A stretch of 64,000 bases of DNA from Chamaecyparis obtusa (lineage: Eukaryota; Streptophyta; Pinopsida; Cupressales; Cupressaceae): positions 186,001 through 250,000 of the forward strand of contig BSBK01006035.1 of assembly GCA_027943335.1 (NCBI GenBank), read 5' to 3'. The position numbers and the translations under genes are program-made. The notes beneath the pieces were generated by a model, which worked only from the letters and a program-made list of their open reading frames with translations, was not told the DNA's origin and ran no database searches. Numbering within the stretch: the stretch's first letter is position 1; each line of letters opens with the position of its first letter. Of the stretch, positions 55,721 through 64,000 are shown one piece after another.

Positions 55721-56869
55721 ATCTCTTCTGCAAAAGAACATTTCTAATAGACATTTCATACATCATATTGATCCTATGGGCCTTAGTATATACAGACACC
55801 TTGATGTTTGTACTCTGATAAATTTTTTGACATATATTCATGAGATACAACTACTTTATGATGCTTTTATATGAGATAGATACTTATATACATGATTTTA
55901 TTTTCAATGCATTTTTTTGTACTTTCTTGCATTTTATCATCAGATGATAGCTCTTATGTAATGTTTGGCTGCTTATACATGAATGCAATGTTTTTTTATT
56001 TTTCTACTTTTTAAAATATAGTATATACATGTGTGTCATGGATGCAATAATTTTTTTGTAATTTTCTACTTTTATGAATGCATGAATGCAAGATGCACTT
56101 ATTTTTTTTGTGTACAAGAGCACCGACCAAGGCAAATATGAGGACTGACAAAAGAAGTGTTAGAAAAAGGAAACAATTAGATGGAGTGTTAGTAAGAGAT
56201 GAATATTGATTTCCTAAAGTGTATTTATGTTGCAAGAGCTTTATTTTTTATATAAAAAAATAGATGTGGCGCATCATGGCACAATATGCCAGAGCGATAA
56301 TGTGATCCTTTTGCGTAAGACATGATGCAGATAGAAAATGATCTTATCCACCTTGAAGCATATGGATGACATGCCCCAAAATTTCATGAGAACATCCAAC
56401 ATGTAGAAGATAAATTTAAAAAAAATGATCATGAACCATCCCAACCACTCTCATAAATCAATTAATATCATCGAGTAGCATAGGAACATGACCAAAAATA
56501 AAATCAATAAAAGATAAAACACTCATTGAAACATGTGAGCCAAAAACCATTTTGATTTTATTATTACTTTCTTTTTTGTGCCTGGTTTGATAAGTTGTTA
56601 TTGATTGACCAATTGAAAGTTTGGATGATTGATAGATAGATAGATTGATGATGATATATTGATTGGTTGAAAGATTGAACAAGTCCAATTAGATTGAGTG
56701 TTGGATCAAATAATTCATATCAACATTTGTTAAAACTTAATTTCTTTTCAAGCGCATTTTTATGAGTCTTCAATTGATGTCTACATGCATGTTGGTTGTG
56801 TTGCAAAAGGAAGATGAATATGTACAAATTTATTGCAGATTTAAAGAAATTTTGTAGTTTTTAGAGTTT
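55721..56869. other. AT-rich region with no gene seen
   Basis: Likely 3' flank of the PMD-like ORF: repeated ACATGAATGCA-type words (55900-56100), T runs and GATAGATTGATTG-like strings (56570-56690). No coding blocks. Confidence 0.5.
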
Positions 56870-57210
56870 TTTGAAGCATGTGATTTTTTTGTGTTTAATT
56901 TCTTCAGGACTTTTTACAATTTTTAGGATTTCTTCATGACTTTATCTAATTTTTACTGATTTTCTTAGTACATTTTATGATTTTTAGAGATTTTTTCATG
57001 ATGTTATCTGATTTTTAATGATTTTTTCAACTTCATATTCAAATTTTAATAATTTTTCCATGACTTTTGATTATTTTTAAGTGTTTTTTCTAGGACCTTT
57101 TATGATTTTTATAGTCTTTATTTAGGATCATGGTTGATTTTTAGGTTTTTTTTCATGTCATTATTTGATTTTTGGGATATTTTTTCAGGTCATTAAGTAT
57201 TTACATGTTG
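56870..57210. repeat. T-rich degenerate tandem repeats
   Basis: About ten imperfect copies of a roughly 30-base unit of the form TTTTTCATGACTTTATYTGATTTTTA. Strong T bias on the plus strand. Lies left of gypsy B, where its 3' untranslated region or LTR would be expected. Confidence 0.75.
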
Positions 57211-57740
57211 TTATCTCCAATTAAATAAAGCAAGTGATCCATAGACCTACCATGTTTAGAGACTTGCCCCCAGTTCAAATTCAAATTTGAGTAATGCAAG
57301 ATATATACCACTGGACAGAACATAGACTATATACAAAGGCCAAGGATGAGACAAATATTGACTGGTTACATCCAGGAAATGACAAAGACTATCAACTAAT
57401 TACATGCCATAAAAAGGCACTAGGATTGATTCATGGCGAAGGATATGGTCAAGGAAAACACTGATAAAGATCAAATAGAGTCAAGATAGATGCTAGAAAA
57501 ATAACTTACTATTGTGATGCCTATTTGCCAAGTTTTCACCATGGTACTTTCCCAAAGCGCTTATTTGCTAGGTTTTCACTTTTGGACAAAATTTCTCTCT
57601 TTATTTCTATTTTTGCATGCCAAGATGCACGTTTACCAAGTTTTCATCAATAAAACCCTTTTTTATTTTTATTTTTCATTTCTTTTTCAAATTTAAATGT
57701 CTTTTTTAAAATTATTTTGTTCTTTTTTCAGGATCATGTG
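57211..57740. other. spacer before gypsy B, no gene seen
   Basis: Contains TTGCCCCCAGTTC at about 57264, possibly a polypurine tract on the minus strand. No coding blocks. Confidence 0.4.
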
Positions 57741-57759
57741 TAATACTTGCAGAGGTGCA

Positions 57760-58840
57760 TGTTGCTCACTACTTCTGAAAATGGTTCTCCCTCTAGTGTT
57801 GCAAGCTAATAAAATCCAAAACCATATGTTGTAGTGACTATGTAGGGTATTTCCTAGTTTGGTTCAAATTTGTCATGCTTCTCTCATTGTTGTTAAGTCT
57901 TGTAGTTCATCTTCAAAACCAAATCTCCAATCTCAAAATGACGACCTTTGAATTTCTTGTCATAGATCATTTTGAGATGGTTCTGGTATTCTTGCAAATG
58001 GATTAAGGTGTCTTGTCTCCACTCATCTAGAATTTCAAGTTCATGGAGTCTAGACACTTTTTCTTGTTCATCATATATTATATACTGCAATGATACTCTT
58101 AGTGATGGAATTTTGACCTCAAGAGGTAAAATTACCTCAACACTATAAACCAAAGAGTATGGTGTGGCACTAGCGGGGTTGTGGATTCTAGTTTTGTAGG
58201 CCCAAAGAGCTAGATTTAATTGTAGTTGCCAGTCTCAGCTAGTGTCATTGACAATATTTTGGAGAATCTTGACTATTGTCTTATTTGATGCCTCATCTTG
58301 GCCATTGCCTTGTGGATAATAAATACTGGAAAATCCATTACGAATCTTGGATTTATCACAAAGCTCTTTAACATCTTTATGTTGGAATGGGATACCATGA
58401 TCAGTGATGATAGCCAAAGGAAATCCATAGCAACGTATGATATAATTTAGAATAAATTTTGAGATCTATTTTCCAATGATATAAGTCATAGGGATGGCCC
58501 CAACCCATTTGGTGAAATATTTAGTAGCAGTTATAATATTCTTGTGGCCATTTGAATAAAGTGGAGTGATCTTCCCTATGAGATCAAATTCTCATTGAGA
58601 AAAATGCCATGGAGAGCTAACTGGTTGAAGACCTTGTGTCAGGACGTGAATTAAATTTCCATGTATCTGACATTTGTAACACCTCTTTGCAAAGCTATGT
58701 GTATCTTTCTCAATGGTGGGCCACTAGTAGCTAGATCTTACCAAATTTTTTGAAAGACTTAACACATTGAAATGACCTCCACACATACCATCATGGACCT
58801 CATGTAAAGTAGTTTCATCTTCTCATAAATCAAGGCATCT
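57760..58840 (-). pseudogene. gypsy B integrase
   Basis: Core: FDLIGKITPLYSNGHKNI (first Asp, about 58590), TKWVGAIPM, IITDHGIPFQHKDV (second Asp, 58410) and YYPQGNGQDEASNKT, in which the third acidic residue Glu is present. C-terminal part at 58153-57893 with SVEVILPLEVKIPSLR and YDKKFKGRHFEIGDLVL. Stops near 58460, 58590 and elsewhere. Unlike gypsy A, all three catalytic acids can be read. Confidence 0.83.
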
Positions 58841-59680
58841 AAAGAGGGTTTTGTCAAATGATCTCTTGTAAAGGGTATCACCAATGATGAAAAATATATC
58901 AACTTGTCAAATTTGGGATCAACGTCATTCTTAGATAGGTTAGGGGGTAGGATTTGGCCATTTAGGTAATTGTAAATATCTTGATACCATGGGGAATCAA
59001 GACCAAAAATTTACCACACAAGCTCATATTGCATAATTTTGAATGTAGGGATTAGTAATTGCTCCACTAGAAATTCACAATGTTCTTCATTTTGTGGCAT
59101 GTTAATCATGGAAGAAATAGTTTCCATAACATTTGTCTTCTTATTATACACCTTGGGAATTTGTTGAAATTTGATTGTAACAAATTTAGACTTTAGGAAG
59201 TCATTCAGCTACTTGTAGGGTAGAAATTTATCATCTTTAGTTTCATAGTCATCATTAACTTGGCGGATGACTAACTAGGAATCACCATACACTTTTAAAT
59301 GCTGATTTTTTCATTGAATTGCTAGCTTGAGTCCATTGGCTAGAGACTCATATTTGACAATATTGTTGGTACATTCAAATGCTATCCTACATGATTTTTG
59401 TATGCCATTGCCTTATGGAGTGACAAACATGATTCTTTCTCCTGATCCATTTCTGGTATGTGAACCATCAAAGTAGAGTTATCATTCATTAGATATTACA
59501 AAGGTGAAGATTGATTCATTTGGAAAATCTGATAGCAAAGGATGGTCATCTTGGACTGGTGCCTCTTTAAGATGATCAACTATTACCTGGCCCCTGATTT
59601 CTTTTCAGTCTACATATTATATATCAAATTTAGATAATTTCATTACCCATTTGGCCAAGCATCTTGTAATTAGGGTGCAA
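58841..59680 (-). pseudogene. gypsy B RNase H (C-terminal part) and integrase zinc region
   Basis: Starts at TLITRCLAKWVMKLSKFDI (about 59690-59635), then GQVIVDHLKEAP, an LYFDGSHTRNGSGE block (first Asp), CTNNIVKYESLANGLKLAI (Glu) and VYGDSLVIRQVN-type sequence (Asp), followed by the region before integrase. Several stops. The N-terminal RNase H and the whole RT are absent to its right. Confidence 0.75.
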
Positions 59681-60773
59681 AGTGTATGATTTTTTAGTAC
59701 GCAAATGTTCCCAAATTAATTTCTTATGTTAGTTCAATCAGTAATGTTGACTTTTATCTTTATGGGGGTATGTCCAATCTTCCATCCCTAGTGCCTTAGA
59801 GAGGTTTTCACCCTCGAATAGGTCCTTTATTTTTACTTTTTTAGTTTAATGGCACCTTTCAGTTTTCACTAGAAGACCTAATCTTTTTTATTTTTTATTT
59901 TTTATCTTTATTTTCAATTTTGCGACTCAAAGATGGAGTTGACTCCCCAAAATATGTTATGGAATCAAGGTCAATGATGGATAATAATTTATAATTTCCA
60001 CATGGCATTCCTTCTTGTACCTTGAAAAAATATACTATTTCTTTATCATTTTCAAAGTGATCCAAGCTCGGTGGTCCTTGTTGATCCCAATCTATCAGTT
60101 TAGGGTATACTAAGGAGATTTCATCATCAACATTACATATTTTATGGGAGTCACATGTAAGGGAATAGATATAAATATTGGTTTCATCAGTGTCACTGGC
60201 TTCATCCTTGGAAGCATCATGGTTAGGATCCCAAAAAGTTTCGATTCAGGCTTGAGGATAGGTTTTAGGAGGAGGGGGTATCATTAACATGTTTATCTTT
60301 AATGGGAAAGTCATTAGGGTCGTCAAAGACATGGTAAAGTTCATATGGGCTGGAAGAATAGGAATTCCATTTCTAGTCATTGAAATCAATAGTTTTAGGA
60401 TGGGTATCCTTAGATGCCTAGTCATCATTAAAAGCATTCGTATTTTTACATAAGCTCAACTTAGTAGTCAAAGAGATGATTTGCAATGGTTTAAATCTAA
60501 GTCCCAAATTAGGAGATCATCATTGTGTAGTAATAGGCTCAATAATTACTTTTTTTTATGTGCCTAGATCACTACAACCATCATATCCTATTTACTGCAT
60601 AATTGTGAACCTTGGTCCATACTTTTCAACATGTATTTGTGCAAGTTGTTATTCTTATTCATCTTTGTGTATCCATGTGATGTATTTTCATAGACATGTT
60701 ATTCATGAAATCCTCCTCATATTGTAAATGTGGTAGAGGGATCATATTGGATAGTGATCTTTGATTGTTTTCT
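59681..60773 (-). pseudogene. acidic linker of gypsy B, RT deleted
   Basis: Between protease and RNase H only an Asp/Thr/Ser-rich linker with stops can be read (e.g. a FDDPNDFP, PPPKTYPQA segment at about 60250-60370). No RT block (no LPFxD, no YxDD) is present. The deletion junction is at about 59690-59760. Confidence 0.7.
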
Positions 60774-61430
60774 CTATAGTAGTTGCAGTTTTCCATAAGT
60801 CTTTGGGGAAAGAGGTAATTTCCCAATATGAAAGGCTTGAGCCATCGAATATTCTTTGCAAACTTTGTCTTCAATCTTCAATTTTCTCTTGTACATTTTA
60901 GTAAGGGTGGTTGCATCAATGTACTTAGAGGAATTGGTTGATGTTGCTTCACTATTTGCAAGTACTTGTTGTGTAGGAGTGTCTTTCAGATTGGTACAAA
61001 ATTGAAAGGGATTGGGGTCTCCTAGGATAGTGATTTCCACTCCATTATGAGAAAACTTCAGGCATTGGTGATAATTAGATGGGACTGCTTTCATAGCATG
61101 GATCCAAGGGCATCCCAAGATTATTTTGTAAGGAAGATCTAGGTCCAAGACTTGTAAAAATATATTTTTAATAGCTAGACCAACTCTAATAGGAAATACA
61201 ATGACTCCTTTGGAAGGATGTTTAGTGCCATCATATGCTTTGATTATAATTTTCTTATATGGATTAATATCAACTTTAGTGTAACCAAGACCTGTGATAA
61301 CTCCCAAAGCGCATATATTAAGTCCCGCTCCTCCATCTATCATGACTTGTCTAACTTTACAAGTATGGACAAAAATTTCAAGGTGTAAGGGATCATTGTG
61401 ACCAAGTCTATCTCGAGAGATATCATTCAA
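60774..61430 (-). CDS. gypsy B aspartic protease
   Basis: A 218-codon open frame containing the whole retropepsin domain: VRQVMIDGGAGLNICAL (active-site Asp-Gly-Gly loop intact), YDGTKHPSKGVI, LDLPYKIILGCPWIHAMKAVPSNYHQCLKF. The Arg usually found in LGRPWIH is Cys. The ATG at 61430 is internal to the gag-pol frame; upstream continuity is lost by stops. The Asp loop is intact here, unlike gypsy A and copia A. Confidence 0.8.
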   Translation of the reverse strand: MNDISRDRLGHNDPLHLEIFVHTCKVRQVMIDGGAGLNICALGVITGLGYTKVDINPYKKIIIKAYDGTKHPSKGVIVFPIRVGLAIKNIFLQVLDLDLPYKIILGCPWIHAMKAVPSNYHQCLKFSHNGVEITILGDPNPFQFCTNLKDTPTQQVLANSEATSTNSSKYIDATTLTKMYKRKLKIEDKVCKEYSMAQAFHIGKLPLSPKTYGKLQLL

Positions 61431-61548
61431 TGAGAAGGTAACATGTTATGATTTGGAAAAATTCCCTATCATGGCCTGAAACTGGGCAACATCAATGTCA
61501 TAAGGTACAATGGATTTTTTTAAAGCTTTATATCAAGGAATTATTATG

Positions 61549-62110
61549 TTAAGGGGACATACACAACAATTCAAGAATGGAAATCTGTGCTAGGGTTTTA
61601 CCAAGCTGGTCAACAAGTTTATACTCAGTCAAGACTTTGGGTCTACGAGGTTCTCTAGGCATAGTAATCTTATTAAAGTGAGCAGTGATTGCACATTGAG
61701 GATTCTTGTCTTTAAAGGTAATAGTGGACACATGTGCATCTAACTCATAAAAACAATTTATGATATAATCATAGCTAGTCATAGTATAATTGGCATTGGA
61801 CTTCAAATTTAAATTTGAACTAGATGTTTTTCCTTTTCCATGATTAATCAATGGGTCTTTAAAAATGGTATGATCAGTATTGGAAGAAACATGTAGGAGG
61901 TTCTACTTCAATTAGGCCATGATCAATGAGATCTTGCATCAAGTGCTTCAATTGAGAATGAGAATTTGTTTTGTGACCTTTGGATCGATGATAGTCACAA
62001 TATTTATTGTCATCCCATCAAGGGGGTTTTAGTACTAGCTCATTTCTGATCTCAGGTAATTGAATAAAATTGTTTTGAAGAAATCTTCGCAATAAATAAT
62101 CAATTGGTTC
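61549..62110 (-). pseudogene. gypsy B gag C-terminal part and gag-pol junction
   Basis: 62000-61930 reads a YCDYHRSKGHKTN..LKHLMQDLIDHGLIEV block, the CCHC-like element of Athila/Tat gag. 61851-61549 follows, with an LDAHVSTITF block and PKVLTEYKLVDQLGKTLAQISILELL, the usual lead-in to the protease. Confidence 0.75.
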
Positions 62111-62410
62111 ACCTAATGGTGTGAACTACCTTGGAGGTTGATCCTTATTTCTTGGAGGTCGACGTTGTCTAGTTTGTTATGTATCATTCATTGTTTGCAC
62201 TTGAGGTGGTGCTTGAGTAAATATTTGTATATTTTTAGTATTAGGTCCTTTAATAATAATCTTTTTGTATGTTGTATTGACCATTTGTGCATCAAAAACA
62301 CCATCATTTGTAACATTTTTATTCCAAGACCAAAATTTTAATTTTTTATTTGAAGTGCTCGCATTGTTATTCTCTTTATTAATCTTGAGTACACCTTTTC
62401 GGATAAGAGA

Positions 62411-63044
62411 TTATTTAATACTAATTCCTTTTCTCATGATCTTATAAATTGTGCTTGGGCTTTTAATTTTTATTTCATACATCATCTCTGGTACACGATT
62501 CTCAATGAATAAACATACTTGTTCTTTTAGGATGTAAAATAGACATTGACTTACAAGATTTCTCCAATGCAACAAGAATGTCATAATTGATTCTCCTATC
62601 TTTTGTTTGGTTGTGCATAAATATGTTAATGTAATCTCATTTGATATGTTGAAAGAAAAATGAGATATAAACTTGTCTACTAGCTCATTCCAAGACTTTA
62701 TGTTTCTAGGTAACTTAGAGTACCATTCCATGGCTTGTCCACCAAGAATGCGAGGGAAAAAGATGCATGATATATGTGTTATCATAATTTAATTCAATGC
62801 AAAAGGTATAGAATTATTTGATATGATCAATTGGGTTACCTTTCCCTCTATATTTCTTGAATTTAGGTACTTCAAAATTTCTCAAAAAAGGAGGCATATA
62901 CAAACTCTTATCAAATGGATTAGGACATAAGTCATGTTGTGTATAAGGTTTCTTCTTACATTTGATTTCCAATGCATTAAATTGTTTTGTCAGTTGCTTG
63001 AGTTGTTGTGTCATCTCATCATTAGATAATGAATCCATATACAT
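62411..63044 (-). pseudogene. gypsy B gag core
   Basis: 63044-62814: LKQLTKQFNALE, PFDKSLYMPPFLRNFEVPKFKKYRG. 62785-62411: FPRILGGQAMEWYSKLPRNIKSWNELVDKFISHF and TKQKIGESIMTFLLHWRNL, the retrotransposon gag domain. A stop at about 62800 separates them. N-terminal to it (63050-63900) is a Gln/Asn/His-rich stretch with stops. Confidence 0.85.
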
Positions 63045-63617
63045 CTCAGGATATCCTCTTTGTCTATGAACTACTCCTCTTGTGGGATGAGAATCATGTT
63101 GAGTATTTCGTACAACTTTTGGAGTCTTTGTATCTAATGATTCTTTAGATGCAACATCATGTTGTGGTATAGAAACAAATTGATTTGGTTGTTATTGTTG
63201 ATATTGTTGTTGTAACTTTTTTTGTCCTGGATATTTTTGAGGTTCCTCCACTCACCACTAAAACATTGGATAAATAGATTGTTGATAAAGTGGAGGAATT
63301 TGACCAAAATACTATAGCACATATTGTAGGTATTGCACAAACTATTTTTGTTGTGATTTTTGCATAAATTTTTGTTTCTATGGTACATTATTTGGATACA
63401 CTTGTTGTACTTTTGGTGGCTATTGAACATTTTGTATAACAAGATGATATCCTTGACCCACTTAATAGTGTTGTCTTTGCAACACTTGTCATTGGTTCTT
63501 GCGTTCTTGTTGGTATCCCAAAGGTGTGATTATATCACCAAGATTTGGAGTCTTATGATTTGGTTTGTTTTTTTTTTCTTTACTTGAGATAGCATGTTAA
63601 CTTGCACTTGTGCTTGT

Positions 63618-63689
63618 TGTGATACATGTGATTTTTGTAATACATTTTCTTTTTGCAATACATGTTATTATTGTGATACATTTTCTTGT
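63618..63689 (-). repeat. 18-base tandem repeat in the gypsy B gag N-terminal region
   Basis: Four units of TGTGATACATGTGATTTT type (63618-63635, 63636-63653, 63654-63671, 63672-63689). Length divisible by three, so on the minus strand each unit would add six residues to the Gln/Asn-rich N-terminus. Confidence 0.85.
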
Positions 63690-64000
63690 TGTGCCACCTT
63701 TAGTGGAATTGGAGAAATATTGATAATACTTTTATTCTTTGGTTCAAATGATGTGCTTGGCATAGTTTTGGTTGTTACATGAGATACATTTGTCATTTGT
63801 ACCATTGATACCCTTGGTATACTTTCAATTGGTCATTTAGATAATGTATTAGTTGAAGTCTTATGTTGCATTGCTGGATATATCAATTACAAAGGGCCAC
63901 TTTATTGTGCATTATTAGTTTCTTATAGATAGGCTATATGTGGCATCCCCAAAGAAAATGAAGATGTATCTTTTGGAACTTCTTGTTGATTTGTTAGAAT

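Larger units (their letters stand above)
57740..64000 (-). mobile_element. Ty3/gypsy retrotransposon B (Tat-like), right end outside window
   Basis: Minus strand, right to left: Gln/Asn-rich N-terminal gag with an 18-base tandem repeat, gag core, CCHC-like region, protease (61430-60774), acidic linker, part of RNase H, integrase. RT is missing. The gag (YSKLPRNIKSWNELVDKFISHF) and protease (DGGAGLNIC) patterns fit the Tat/Athila side of gypsy. No LTR was confirmed on either side; the right LTR lies beyond 64000. Confidence 0.78.

Noticed and set aside
1..64000. CRISPR arrays or prokaryotic operons
   Set aside because: All repeats are LTRs, microsatellites or degenerate tandem repeats, and all coding is plant retroelement or PMD type.

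Overview
The window looks like intergenic DNA from a large-genome seed plant. It is AT-rich, holds no intact host gene that I can recognise, and is almost entirely retrotransposons nested inside one another. Every lineage is of plant type: Ty1/copia with an initiator-Met tRNA primer site, Ty3/gypsy of the Athila/Tat type with an extra 3' ORF, an L1-type LINE with DUF4283 ORF1, and a plant mobile domain (PMD) ORF. A gymnosperm is plausible, but that is inference. I saw no tRNA, rRNA or CRISPR array.

Layout. 1-6128: minus-strand copia element A, cut by the left window edge, LTRs about 1.5% diverged. It sits inside gypsy element A (6129 to about 15823, plus strand), which has protease, a truncated RT, RNase H, integrase, a decayed 3' accessory ORF, a polypurine tract and a 3' LTR. 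That LTR is itself split by a solo copia LTR (13277-14564). 15824-17303: a second plus-strand copia-type LTR. 17290-18560: minus-strand coding remnants. 18788-21176: gag and 5' LTR of a truncated copia (C). 21180-21802: a LINE scrap. 21803-39221: composite minus-strand copia B, with both LTRs and a near-perfect target duplication. It is inflated by insertions in each LTR and by a 7.65-kb LINE (25432-33083) with its own target duplication. 39222-41842: no genes. 41843-49125: a gag-only minus-strand LTR element with two about 2.4-kb LTRs carrying a series of hairpin modules. 49640-55720: a decayed PMD ORF behind a TATA box, split by a complete 3.7-kb non-autonomous LTR element (51881-55596) with a perfect GGGAG target duplication. 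56870-57210: T-rich degenerate repeats. 57740-64000: minus-strand gypsy element B, lacking RT and running off the right edge.

How the parts fit together. The nesting gives relative dates: gypsy A is older than copia A, copia B is older than its LTR insertions and LINE, and the PMD ORF is older than the GGGAG element. Most coding regions are pseudogenes. Many broken catalytic codons look like single C:G to T:A changes, the pattern expected from deamination of methylated cytosines. Two elements (gag-only and GGGAG) lack an RT and could only have moved using enzymes supplied in trans. The open 193-codon ORF downstream of the LINE RNase H, the LTR hairpin modules and the GGGAG element are the parts most worth following up.
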